A stretch of 64,000 bases of DNA from Bacillota bacterium (GCA_023398495.1 JAEWSG010000118.1:16581-80580); one strand, 5' to 3'; positions 1 to 8,455 are shown, counted from the stretch's first letter. The notes: a model not told the origin generated them from the letters alone. Translations and numbers: made by a program.

Positions 1-1
1 A

Positions 2-556
2 TCCAAAGGCTTTTCAAAGATCTGGATGCGTATTCCAACTCACATGCCTGTACCTATTGAAAAATTGCACTTAATATCTTCATTTCCGGCTAGCATAAAA
101 AATTACACTAGTTTATTATTAAAGTATTCAATGGATAGAATTATTATGGTAGGTATTGATTACATTAACAAGTCTACAAACATATACTTTGTAAAAAGTA
201 ATTTCGGTAAGCTTTCGACTGAAATTGTTACAGGAATTATTAATGAATTAGGTTTCACACTCCCAACTAATGACTTAATCGAGGAATGCACCAACGCCGT
301 ATTTTTCTATTGCACATTCTCTTGGGATACACCAATAATTGAAAGGCTAAGCTTTCAATGTATTGCACATGATCCAAGTACAGTACCTGTTCACTTACAT
401 CCATTTCTTAAAGAATATATATTGAACGCACCCATTTTAGGTGAGAAGCGAAAATTTATGTATACCGTAGCATTATCACCAAAAGGAAACTATATAAAAA
501 TCGAAAATGATTATTCCTGTGGAGCAATGGTAGATTCAATTGAAGAATGTTACTGA
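2..556 (+). CDS. ABBA-type aromatic prenyltransferase (NphB/CloQ-like), 5' end outside window
   Basis: The reading frame is open from base 2, so the start lies upstream; about 184 C-terminal residues are visible and the family is usually near 300. The line-up with NphB is by memory: a stretch equivalent to its SMPPAVAE region, then a GIDYINKSTNIYF segment like NphB's MDYKKRQVNLYF, an FSWDTPIIERLSF segment like its NWETGKIDRLCF, and a C-terminal ALSPKGNYIKI strand. Members of this family move a dimethylallyl or longer prenyl group onto an aromatic small molecule or, in some RiPP pathways, onto a peptide, without a DDxxD motif. IPP isomerase follows 24 bases downstream, which fits local DMAPP supply. 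The substrate cannot be read from the fragment. The family is best known from actinobacteria and fungi, so transfer is possible. Confidence 0.8.
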   Translation, partial: SKGFSKIWMRIPTHMPVPIEKLHLISSFPASIKNYTSLLLKYSMDRIIMVGIDYINKSTNIYFVKSNFGKLSTEIVTGIINELGFTLPTNDLIEECTNAVFFYCTFSWDTPIIERLSFQCIAHDPSTVPVHLHPFLKEYILNAPILGEKRKFMYTVALSPKGNYIKIENDYSCGAMVDSIEECY

Positions 557-580
557 TAAAAATAAATAATATTAGGGAGA

Positions 581-1123
581 GTGATTGTTATTAAAGATTA
601 TATTTTGCTTGTAAATGAAAATGACGAAATAATTGGTGCAGAAGAGAAGATGGAAGTTCATAAAACTGGAAAACTTCATAGAGCATTTTCAATTTTCGTC
701 TTTAATTCAGAAAATAAATTACTTATTCACAAAAGAGCTATTTCAAAATATCACTCAGGAGGGTTATGGACAAATACATGCTGCAGCCATCAAAGGGATG
801 GAGAAGAACTCTATGATTCAATCCATAGAAGACTAAAAGAAGAAATGGGTTTTGATTGCGATTTAGATGAGATATTTTCATTAAAATATAGAGCAGAATT
901 GGATAAAGAACTCATTGAACATGAAATTGACCATGTTTTTATTGGAGAGTTTGACGGTGAACCTATTCTAAATCCTGATGAAGCTGATGAATATGCATGG
1001 GTAAATCTTGATGATATAGTCAGACAAATAAGAGAATTTCCAAATAAATTCACTTATTGGTTTAAATTATTGATAGATATAGTAAACAAATATGTTCAAA
1101 CTAAGGAAGAAAGTAATATTTAA
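581..1123 (+). CDS. idi: Isopentenyl-diphosphate delta-isomerase, type 1
   Basis: Converts IPP to DMAPP in the cytosol. The 180-residue product has the Nudix-fold layout of type-1 isomerases: an LLVNENDEIIG start, HRAFSIFVFN, a WTNTCCSH motif carrying the catalytic Cys and a metal-binding His, then a REEMGF-like Nudix box (RLKEEMGFDC) and an EHEIDHVFIGEF segment with the catalytic Glu region. The GTG at 581 sits almost directly after AGGGAGA, which is tight for a ribosome site; an ATT at 590 would be better spaced, so the first three residues are uncertain. It follows the prenyltransferase by 24 bases, so the two are likely co-transcribed and this copy probably feeds DMAPP to it. Clostridia often use the type-2 enzyme, so a type-1 gene beside a prenyltransferase suggests a pathway-specific copy. 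Confidence 0.9.
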   Translation: MIVIKDYILLVNENDEIIGAEEKMEVHKTGKLHRAFSIFVFNSENKLLIHKRAISKYHSGGLWTNTCCSHQRDGEELYDSIHRRLKEEMGFDCDLDEIFSLKYRAELDKELIEHEIDHVFIGEFDGEPILNPDEADEYAWVNLDDIVRQIREFPNKFTYWFKLLIDIVNKYVQTKEESNI

Positions 1124-1154
1124 AGCTGAAATATATTACTTCCATAATAGAAAC

Positions 1155-1201
1155 GGGGCATTGCACTACGATTTCAAATCGCTAGTGCAACAGCCCCTTT
1201 T
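1155..1201 (+). terminator. Rho-independent terminator after idi
   Basis: A long near-perfect hairpin (GGGGC, mismatch, TTGCACTA paired with TAGTGCAA, inner GATTT/AAATC) is followed by TTTT. It closes the prenyltransferase-idi unit and separates it from the convergent peptide operon. Confidence 0.9.
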
Positions 1202-1266
1202 CCTAAAGTTTTGTTCATAAAGTATATGTAGTCTGATTTCATAAGTTCTTCATATGTATTTAAAAA

Positions 1267-1593
1267 TATATTTGCAGATAGTATTTTTGTTACAGAATGA
1301 TACTAAAATTTAAAATGCATTAATAAGAACGCATACTTACTGAACTACATACACTATAACATATGCCAGCACAACCGTTACAAGTACCATTACAAGTGCC
1401 ACTGCATCCATAAGAACATGCACTCCCACAGCTTCCTTGACAGTATGATTTACATTGACTATCACAGGTATAACACCCATACCCACTTATATCCTGTCTT
1501 GACTTAGTTATTTTTTTATTTGAAAATAAACGCATCATAATATTAACCCCTCCAATTATTTGTTTTTCACTTCAATATCTATCTGCAAATATA
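1267..1593. repeat. 15-bp perfect inverted repeat flanking the precursor gene
   Basis: TATATTTGCAGATAG at 1267-1281 is the exact reverse complement of CTATCTGCAAATATA at 1579-1593. The two arms enclose the whole CXXX-repeat precursor gene with its ribosome site. This could be chance in AT-rich DNA, a pair of regulator sites, or the ends of a small invertible or mobile cassette. No recombinase gene lies beside it. Confidence 0.55.
1320..1538 (-). CDS. Cys-rich CXXX-repeat RiPP precursor peptide
   Basis: A 72-residue peptide with a basic, Cys-free leader (residues 1-21, containing NKKITKSRQDIS) and a core from residue 22 with 12 cysteines at 22, 25, 29, 33, 37, 41, 45, 49, 53, 56, 60 and 64. 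Spacing is almost strictly four residues, and the residues between are Gly, Ser, Asn, Tyr and Thr. A clear GGAGGGG-type ribosome site precedes the ATG. It is the last gene downstream of a radical SAM/SPASM maturase, a subtilase and an ABC exporter. I infer a ranthipeptide-like product in which each Cys may be thioether-linked to a nearby residue. It resembles what NCBI annotation calls a CXXX repeat peptide, recalled from memory and not searched. Chemistry, cleavage site and activity are unknown. Confidence 0.82.
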   Translation of the reverse strand: MMRLFSNKKITKSRQDISGYGCYTCDSQCKSYCQGSCGSACSYGCSGTCNGTCNGCAGICYSVCSSVSMRSY

Positions 1594-1617
1594 AACATAA
1601 ACCGTGTTTTATATATA

Positions 1618-1908
1618 TCATTGAGTTATGTATATCTCGCAGGTTTGAAAATCAATATGCCAGCTGCCACCATCAACTGCTTTCCATTTATATTTCTGGT
1701 ACATTTTATCCCACCATGCCTGTAAGCTTAATTTGGCCTTCCCCAATTCGGTTATCATTTTACTCTGCATAACTTCCTTTTTATCAGGAGTAAGTAATTC
1801 GCTTTCAAGGGTAGCCGTAAGCTCTTCAATCCCAAGCTTTCTCTCGAAAATCTCTAATATTTCATTTTTTTCCTCTTCAGTTACCTTGCCAACTATTTCC
1901 CTAGTCAT
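1618..1908 (-). CDS. Small accessory protein of the CXXX-repeat peptide system
   Basis: A 96-residue soluble protein, acidic and helical in its first 65 residues, with a conserved-looking tail (WWDKMYQKYKWK, then WHIDFQTCEIYI). There is no signal peptide or membrane segment. It starts immediately after the maturase stop with no room for a separate promoter, and lies between maturase and precursor. By position and shape it matches the short protein that NCBI names a CXXX repeat peptide modification system protein. A role in leader recognition or in delivering the precursor to the enzyme would fit, but it lacks an obvious RRE winged-helix signature, so this is inference only. Confidence 0.7.
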   Translation of the reverse strand: MTREIVGKVTEEEKNEILEIFERKLGIEELTATLESELLTPDKKEVMQSKMITELGKAKLSLQAWWDKMYQKYKWKAVDGGSWHIDFQTCEIYITQ

Positions 1909-1910
1909 AT

Positions 1911-4052
1911 TTAATACACCCTTTCACGATTTTCTAATAATTTATCTAATGGATCACAATAATCAATTTCATTTAATAGATTTACAAACCGGTGGGAGCC
2001 ACTTTCTTTTAGCAATCTCTGAAGCTTCAAGGATTTTTCCCTTTCTATATGACTGATTACACACTGAATTTTAGAAGGAGTATTAATTTCATTTGTCATC
2101 TTTTTGTTTAGATATTTACATCTGTTGCAGTTATAGACATCACATATTGAGCATATAGGTGCATTTTCCAATTGAAGCAATTGAGGATTTCTGATATTTA
2201 TACCGTTTTGTATATCTCCTATGTGGCTATCGGGATCATCAAAGTAAAACGCAGGGCACAAATATATTCTGCCGTTTGGTGCTAGTGAAAAAGAATCGGT
2301 TCCTGCATCGCAATTCCTCATTGATTTCAGATTCCATATATCAGTTAATACGTTTATTTCTATTTCTCTCTCCTGCTTGTACTTTTCTGCAATATAAGCC
2401 ACTAATTTTTCTAATTGTATTTTGTACTGATGCAAATCCTGATCCTTCCAATCAATTATGTCTTCTAGTACAAAATTTATTCTATCGACTGTGCTTGAAA
2501 GCTCCTCTGTCAATTCAAACAAATGCTGTACATTATTCCTGTTAATAAGCAAAACAGCTGGAACTTCGCCGTCTTTTACATCTGTGCAACTATCATATAT
2601 TGAAACCGTATTAGACGCTTGTCCTGCTTTATCAATGATAATGTGTTTGTTGTATCTCTCCTCTTCCAAGCCCTCAGGTATTCCTAGAAGGACAGGTGTA
2701 AAACCATTTGCTGTACAAAATTCAATCCCCTTTTCAAAAATTTCATTTGACATAATATCCTTAGTGCCTTTTGTATTTTTGTAAGAGCAATGGGGTGTTA
2801 TACTATCTGAAGTTATAAACTGTAAATACTTTTCATTTTGTGGTACCTCTCCTGTTAATACTTTGGTTCTTTCGGAAGGCAAGCCTGTTACTCGTTCAAA
2901 CTTATCCCAAAAATATTTGTTTGCCCGCACAGTTGCCTTATGCATCTTGCATATATTTACTGCCCTTTGGTAAATAGTATCGGTATCAGCCAGATCATAA
3001 TTACAACCGGTACACCATGCACAACCGCTAGCTACTTCACAGTCAACACATTCGAGAGGGCTCTGGCTTTTCAGGTTTAACCCATGGAATGGCCTTAGTC
3101 TGTCCTGGATAATCCCACTATCTGAGTTACCTATACACACTGCCTCTTTATTATTGAGACTTATGTTGTAAAACCTTACACATGGAAAAAAGTTTCCGTC
3201 ACAATCTATGGCAAGCATCTTGCCTGAACCGCAAAAATTCTTGTCCATGTCCTCTTCTCTAAGCGGATTGCCTATTATCGGATCAAAGAATCGCACGGAG
3301 TAATCTTCCCATAGTTTGTTCACAATTACATAATCAGCAAGTTCTTTGAGTTGCTGCTCCATAATCAAATCATCGCCGTCTTTCCATACGTCCTCAAAAA
3401 CCACATTGGCAGATACATTCTTTATACCTAAATTCCAAAGACTTATAACGCTGTCTTTAAGATAAGGAATGTCATCATGGGAAAAGGTAGCTTTTGTAGC
3501 ACTATCAGGGAACTGGCTAAGCCAGAGTGGAACATTTTTAACCACATCATCATAAGAGCCACTACCGTCAGGCTTAACCCTCTGTAAGTCATGCTTTATT
3601 TTATTTCCATCCACACTTAACCCAATAGACAAATGGTATTTATTCTTTTTTATGTATTTTTGTACTTCCGGTGTGTCGTAAAGAAGTCCGTTACTTGAAA
3701 AGGATAATCTGTAGCTGTTAAACCATGGGTGATCGAGCATGAACATCTGCTGTTTTATATAGTCTGTTATTTTATCCACAAGTTCTATTTCTACAAAAGC
3801 CTCTCCACCAATGAACTCCCATACTATTGACTTTCCATCAAAAACCTCTCTATCTGAAAGTATGTAGTCCACTGCCTTTTTTGCAGTTTCAAAGTTCATC
3901 TTTTTAAGGTGGTTTTTTCCTGTCATATAGCAGTATTTACAGGCAAGATTACAGTCCTCTGTAACACATAAGGTTATTGTCTTAGGCATTCCCTCCAAGC
4001 CTTCCCAAATTGGAGGCATTGTTCCTATTTTTACATTTGAGTTACTCTTCAC
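1911..4052 (-). CDS. Radical SAM/SPASM peptide maturase fused to a second SPASM-like module
   Basis: About 713 residues. The N-terminal half is a radical SAM peptide maturase: CNLACKYC gives the CX3CX2C cluster motif, then GGEAF, and a first SPASM region (CGSG...GNFFPC, then CVDCEVASGCAWCTGC). From about residue 420 a second region lacks CX3CX2C but ends with another SPASM-like pattern: CDAG...GRIYLCP, then CSICDVYNCNRC and a late Cys. The enzyme should use SAM cleavage to install thioether links in the Cys-rich precursor. The start chosen is the GTG at 4052: an AGGAG that forms the last codons of the subtilase gene lies seven bases upstream, whereas the ATG at 4073 has no site. The gene begins a few bases after the subtilase stop, so translation is probably coupled. 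Related systems appear to encode the C-terminal module separately, which would make this a fusion. Confidence 0.85.
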   Translation of the reverse strand: MKSNSNVKIGTMPPIWEGLEGMPKTITLCVTEDCNLACKYCYMTGKNHLKKMNFETAKKAVDYILSDREVFDGKSIVWEFIGGEAFVEIELVDKITDYIKQQMFMLDHPWFNSYRLSFSSNGLLYDTPEVQKYIKKNKYHLSIGLSVDGNKIKHDLQRVKPDGSGSYDDVVKNVPLWLSQFPDSATKATFSHDDIPYLKDSVISLWNLGIKNVSANVVFEDVWKDGDDLIMEQQLKELADYVIVNKLWEDYSVRFFDPIIGNPLREEDMDKNFCGSGKMLAIDCDGNFFPCVRFYNISLNNKEAVCIGNSDSGIIQDRLRPFHGLNLKSQSPLECVDCEVASGCAWCTGCNYDLADTDTIYQRAVNICKMHKATVRANKYFWDKFERVTGLPSERTKVLTGEVPQNEKYLQFITSDSITPHCSYKNTKGTKDIMSNEIFEKGIEFCTANGFTPVLLGIPEGLEEERYNKHIIIDKAGQASNTVSIYDSCTDVKDGEVPAVLLINRNNVQHLFELTEELSSTVDRINFVLEDIIDWKDQDLHQYKIQLEKLVAYIAEKYKQEREIEINVLTDIWNLKSMRNCDAGTDSFSLAPNGRIYLCPAFYFDDPDSHIGDIQNGINIRNPQLLQLENAPICSICDVYNCNRCKYLNKKMTNEINTPSKIQCVISHIEREKSLKLQRLLKESGSHRFVNLLNEIDYCDPLDKLLENRERVY

Positions 4053-4056
4053 TTTA

Positions 4057-4761
4057 TCACTCCTCTTTTTCATATTTCTTAAGTAAAGCCATTTTGGCTT
4101 CCCTAAGAGAAAGATAATTCATGTTTTTTAGCATTATAGCTAAGTGTCCTGAAATATATGCTGCGGACATACTTGTACCTCTGACGTTCCTCATACCGGG
4201 GATTTTTTGTATGCTCTCTATACCTTCGGTTCCAAATGGTGCATAGAAAAAACTGTTTTTATAGGAGTACTGCATACAATTTTCAAACTCCCCGGCTTTT
4301 ACTCCAATAACGTCTTTCATGTAAGCAGGATAGGACACCCTTCCATAATTTTCTGCTGCCGATACAATCGGGATATTAAGCTTTTTTGCTTTGTTTACTA
4401 TTCTTTTTAGCGAAAGAATATATCTTTTTTTCACAGTACCAAGGCTCATATGAATAATGTCAGGCTTATAATCAAATACATGACTTAATGAAAACGCAAG
4501 TATTCTTCCATCTGTTGTCAGATTATCGTCAAGAATATTCATGCTTACAAACTCTACATCGCTACACAAATGTCGTATTATCATAGCTACAATTGTTCCG
4601 TGAAGATTTCTGACTGGAAATCCCGAATTTTGTTCTATAAATCTTTCATCATTAACTCCAAAACCTGTCGCATGTACCACACAATCGCCTAAATTACTTA
4701 TTTGGGTATCTATCCCGCTATCGATTACGGCTATCCTGATCTTTCTGCCACTTTCACCAAT
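4057..4761 (-). CDS. Subtilase (S8) family peptidase of the RiPP operon, probable ATT start
   Basis: The triad is visible: Asp in IAVIDSGID, His in HGTIVAMI, Ser in GTSMSAAY, with the oxyanion Asn in AENYG. At about 234 residues it is a bare catalytic domain with no signal peptide or propeptide, so it probably works in the cytoplasm on the precursor leader. The Asp segment lies upstream of the first in-frame GTG (4680), and the frame closes just before 4764. The only start that keeps the domain whole is an ATT at 4761, nine bases after AGGAGG, right behind the exporter stop. An ATG at 4766 overlapping that stop is in another frame and ends after 11 codons. So either ATT initiation, a frameshift from that ATG, or a base error. 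Confidence 0.8.
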   Translation of the reverse strand: MGESGRKIRIAVIDSGIDTQISNLGDCVVHATGFGVNDERFIEQNSGFPVRNLHGTIVAMIIRHLCSDVEFVSMNILDDNLTTDGRILAFSLSHVFDYKPDIIHMSLGTVKKRYILSLKRIVNKAKKLNIPIVSAAENYGRVSYPAYMKDVIGVKAGEFENCMQYSYKNSFFYAPFGTEGIESIQKIPGMRNVRGTSMSAAYISGHLAIMLKNMNYLSLREAKMALLKKYEKEE

Positions 4762-4762
4762 G

Positions 4763-6538
4763 TCATATCACCTCCTTGCAATTATCATTTATAAGTTGTA
4801 CTTCTGCTTTGTATAAATTTTTATATATATTGTTAGTACACATTAATGAATGGTGGTTACCGTGACCTGCTACTTTTCCCTTATCCATTACATGTATAAC
4901 ATCAGCTTCAATAATTGTTGAAAGCCTATGAGCAATTATTACTACAGTACAATCTCCCGCTATTGCATCAATTGCCTTCTTTATATAAAATTGAGATTCA
5001 TTATCTAAGGAGGAGGTTGCTTCGTCTAATAGTATCACTCTTGATTTTTTCAGCAATGCCCTAGCTATGGCAAGTCTCTGCTTTTGCCCTCCTGAGAGAT
5101 TCACACCATTCTCCCCTATCATAGTGTCAAACTTGTCAGGTAAAGATTCTATGAAGTCATATATATAAGCTCTCTTGCAGGCATTTTCTATTTCTATCTG
5201 GTTTGCATTGTTATTTGCAAGCAGCAGGTTATCTTTTATGGACATTGTGAACAAAACAGGATCTTGACGTACAACAGAAATATGCTTGCGCAAGTCTTCT
5301 TCCCTAATTTCGTTAATATCTGTTCCGTTAATAAGGATACGTCCCTTACAAGGATCATAAAACTTAAGGATTAAGTTGAATATTGTGGTTTTTCCGCTTC
5401 CGCTGCTTCCTACTATGGCTGTCCTGCTTCCGGCGGGTATATTTATAGTTACGTTATCGAGCACCTTTAATTGGTTATCATAGCTGAATAAAACATTTTC
5501 TAACTGTAAATCTCCATTTGCATTATCTAAAGTCTTGTCACCAAATTTCTCAGCAGAATAAGACAATCCGTCAATCAACTGGAATATTCTTTCCAAAGAA
5601 TTCAAAACTTGTTGTATATTTAGGTTTAATCTGCTTATATTAAGAATCGAACCTGAAAACTGACCTGAATATGAATAGAATGCAATGAAATATTTGATGT
5701 CTAGTGCACCGTTTATTACAAACATTCCTCCAACAAAAACCACTACCATCTGAACAATAAAGTTTACTGTATTGGATAATGCCTGAGATCTGGCACTTAG
5801 AAGTATTAAACTTACTGTCGCTTTTTTTAGCTTGCTTGCAATATTTATAAAAGAATTGAACTTCTCTTTTTTTATTCCCAAACTCTTTACTTCTCGTATC
5901 CCCCAGATAGTTTGACCCGTGTCGCTAAAATAATGATCATTTAATTTGGCAAGTTGTTTATTGCCTGCTCTGATTTTTTTCCCATACATATTGAATATAT
6001 AATAAGATACCGGAAAGGTAACCACAACAATTAATGAGAGTTTAAAACTTATGGCAAACACTGTTATGCCTATTGCGACAAGACGTATGATATCCACACA
6101 GGAATTGAGCAGTGTTCCTGTAACAGCATCTGCAACTTCATTTACATCTCCGTGTAATCTGGACATCAATTCACCGTTGTTTACATTGTCATAAGCCTTC
6201 ACCGGAAGGTCAATCATGGCTTTATACATATCCTTTTTCAGGTCAAATATAATATTCTGGTTTAGTGAAGCAAATATATATGTATGCAAATATCCGATAG
6301 CACACGAAAGAGCTCCCAGTATCAAACTAAAAACTATATTGTGTACAACGACTTCCATGTCTTTTTGGAACAGGCTGTCCAATATTCTGCCCCAGAAAAG
6401 GGGTTGGGCTAGTGAAGTTCCTATTTCTGCAAGAACACAGAAAAAAGCCAGCATAAACTTCATTTTGTATGTAAAAACATATTTCAGACCTCTTTTAATT
6501 AATATAATATCTTCACTCTTGAAATTTTTAAGCTTCAT
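4763..6538 (-). CDS. ABC transporter, permease-ATPase half-transporter (peptide exporter)
   Basis: A 591-residue half-transporter: six hydrophobic segments in residues 1-320 and an ATPase domain from about 350 with Walker A GSSGSGKTT, signature LSGGQ, Walker B VILLDEA and the switch His in IIAHRLS. There is no N-terminal C39 peptidase, so leader removal would fall to the neighbouring subtilase. It is the first gene of the operon with GAGGA seven bases before the ATG; a TATAAT at 6615-6620 upstream on this strand has only a weak -35. Its stop overlaps an ATG in the subtilase region. As a homodimer it should export the matured Cys-rich peptide; self-protection by export is also likely. Confidence 0.88.
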   Translation of the reverse strand: MKLKNFKSEDIILIKRGLKYVFTYKMKFMLAFFCVLAEIGTSLAQPLFWGRILDSLFQKDMEVVVHNIVFSLILGALSCAIGYLHTYIFASLNQNIIFDLKKDMYKAMIDLPVKAYDNVNNGELMSRLHGDVNEVADAVTGTLLNSCVDIIRLVAIGITVFAISFKLSLIVVVTFPVSYYIFNMYGKKIRAGNKQLAKLNDHYFSDTGQTIWGIREVKSLGIKKEKFNSFINIASKLKKATVSLILLSARSQALSNTVNFIVQMVVVFVGGMFVINGALDIKYFIAFYSYSGQFSGSILNISRLNLNIQQVLNSLERIFQLIDGLSYSAEKFGDKTLDNANGDLQLENVLFSYDNQLKVLDNVTINIPAGSRTAIVGSSGSGKTTIFNLILKFYDPCKGRILINGTDINEIREEDLRKHISVVRQDPVLFTMSIKDNLLLANNNANQIEIENACKRAYIYDFIESLPDKFDTMIGENGVNLSGGQKQRLAIARALLKKSRVILLDEATSSLDNESQFYIKKAIDAIAGDCTVVIIAHRLSTIIEADVIHVMDKGKVAGHGNHHSLMCTNNIYKNLYKAEVQLINDNCKEVI

Positions 6539-6724
6539 AATTTAGTCCTCACATTTTTAATATTAGGATATTAATATGCTTTTTCAAAGTCTCATTGATT
6601 TTATGTTCAAGCCAATTATATGATTTATCCATGTTAAAATGTTGGAATAACTTTAGACCATTTTGGGAATATTTGTGGAACAGTTTTATTTTTGTCTCCA
6701 GAAAGAAATGCAATTTCATAGGCA

Positions 6725-6772
6725 TAAAAAAGCAAAAGGGTTCAGACATGAAATTTGCTAATCCCTTTTGCT
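6725..6772 (-). terminator. Terminator after the TPR operon
   Basis: AGCAAAAGGG (6731-6740) pairs perfectly with CCCTTTTGCT (6763-6772); read on the minus strand the hairpin is followed by TTTTTT. It closes the transcript from 12.6 kb. The gap 6539-6907 otherwise holds only the probable exporter promoter; the short frame inside this loop is not a gene. Confidence 0.85.
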
Positions 6773-6907
6773 CTTTAACAATTTTAATTATTTTTTATTT
6801 TTATGGAGCTCCACTTTGGTAAATAAAATGTTCAAGCATCAATGCTGTTTACAAAGATAGGCTTTCCATAAATTCTTACACTCTCAATAAAAACACATAT
6901 AAGAATG

Positions 6908-8455
6908 TTATTGTAATATATTACTAACAAGCTTAATTTTTTCGCTTACCTGACCTGAATAAGCAATTTGTTCTTCGATATAAACAATAAGTGCTTGATT
7001 ATAGCAGTCAAGAGCATATCCAAGATATTCACAGGCATTTTCCGCTTTATACAAGTATAAGTAGGTATCACCCATGCTACATTTAATTTCGGCATTTTCC
7101 AAAGGATATTTTTCCGTAATCTTTATTTTTAAAGCCTCTTCATATGCTTTCTGTGACTTTTTCAGGTCTTCTTTCCTCTCTTGCGAATCATATTTATAAA
7201 GCATCAGATAAATATCCCCAATACACTTATGCATACTTGCATAAATAGAAGGGTTGGTTTCTGCTTTCCATACTTTTAACGCTTCCTCGTACCCTTTTAT
7301 TGCTTTCTCTAAAAACTCCTTTTGGCCTGACACTTCCGCTCGAATTTTATATATATTTCCCAAATTGTACTGGATAGGCGCATATAAATCCGGATTACTA
7401 TCAATTGTAGAGTTGCTCAAAACTTTGTTACACAATTCTTCAGCTTTAACAAAGTTTTCTTCTGCAAACATTTTATCGCCAGTAATAAAATATGCTCTCC
7501 CCATATTATATCGGGCTTTTGCACAATCAAGAAAATACTTCTCAGTTTCAAAATAATCTATAACTTTAGTATATTCACTAATGCTTTTATTGATCAGGTC
7601 ATGGTCTCCTGAAATTTCGCCCAATACAAAATAAGCATTGGCAAGACTGTTTAACACTTGAAAATAATTCGGTGTTTCTTTTTCTTCTTTATAAATCTCG
7701 AGAGCTTTCTCGTATTTTGATATTGCATGTAATAAATTGATTTTAATATCTCTGGTATTTGCAAGAACAAAGTACGCATTTCCCATGTTAGTCATTATAT
7801 GAGCATATAAACCAGGCTTATCGTGTGCAGAAATATTTTCCAGGATTGTATTGTATTTTAATAACGCATCCTGAGCATATCCACGGATAAGTATTGTGTC
7901 CGCTTCATTTATCAAATCGTTAAGCGTATCCGAATTATACGCTTCAGAAACATTTAAAATCATACTACTACCGACAATTACAATATTTCCTTCACCATTT
8001 ATGATAACATCACCTATGGTTATATCCTTACCTGTTACAATCAAATTATCTTGTTTGTTCCAAATGATATTTTCACCAAAGTACTTTGCTACAAATTTAT
8101 TTTCAATATAAGTTACCCCATCAATAATTATGGGAGGATTATCAAGTGAAATCTCTGTTCCATTAATAAGCGATTTCGTTTTTCCAACTGTAATGACAAT
8201 TTTATTTTCATCTTTAATACCTAATACTTGTTTATCAGCGGAATTCCAATAAACTTTCCAGCCAAAAGCCTCAAACACGGAACGAACAGATACATATACA
8301 ATATTATCTATTGTTTTTAATTGCAGCTCTAATTCTTTACCATTATCCAGATTAATTGATTTGAAGCTATCAGCACAAACTCCAATTCCAGAAGCTCCAA
8401 CAACCACCATTACTCCCAACAAAAGCACAAACAATCTTTCTTTATATCTCCTCAA
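6908..8455 (-). CDS. Secreted copper-amine-oxidase-N / TPR protein (short paralogue)
   Basis: 515 residues. A signal peptide (RRYKERLFVLLLGVMVVVGASG, cleaved near residue 28) is followed by a copper amine oxidase N-terminal-like domain (about 30-143; YVSVRSVFEAFGWKVYW is typical). This domain is not an oxidase; it is a common clostridial cell-surface module. Residues 145-170 carry a GDVIINGEGN...GSS...NVS strand motif. From about 180 to the end are tetratricopeptide repeats with a period near 50, longer than a classic 34-residue TPR. It is a paralogue of the 978-residue protein two genes upstream. It starts 19 bases after the middle gene and is last in the operon. Function unknown; a surface scaffold or sensor is plausible. 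Confidence 0.8.
   Translation of the reverse strand: MRRYKERLFVLLLGVMVVVGASGIGVCADSFKSINLDNGKELELQLKTIDNIVYVSVRSVFEAFGWKVYWNSADKQVLGIKDENKIVITVGKTKSLINGTEISLDNPPIIIDGVTYIENKFVAKYFGENIIWNKQDNLIVTGKDITIGDVIINGEGNIVIVGSSMILNVSEAYNSDTLNDLINEADTILIRGYAQDALLKYNTILENISAHDKPGLYAHIMTNMGNAYFVLANTRDIKINLLHAISKYEKALEIYKEEKETPNYFQVLNSLANAYFVLGEISGDHDLINKSISEYTKVIDYFETEKYFLDCAKARYNMGRAYFITGDKMFAEENFVKAEELCNKVLSNSTIDSNPDLYAPIQYNLGNIYKIRAEVSGQKEFLEKAIKGYEEALKVWKAETNPSIYASMHKCIGDIYLMLYKYDSQERKEDLKKSQKAYEEALKIKITEKYPLENAEIKCSMGDTYLYLYKAENACEYLGYALDCYNQALIVYIEEQIAYSGQVSEKIKLVSNILQ

Noticed and set aside
581..6538. Single cluster joining the prenyltransferase and the Cys-rich peptide operon
   Set aside because: The units are convergent and parted by a strong terminator; a shared pathway cannot be claimed from the sequence.
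6549..6749. 66-codon minus-strand open frame upstream of the exporter
   Set aside because: Its start lies in the loop of a strong terminator and it has no well-placed ribosome site; composition looks like untranslated AT-rich DNA.
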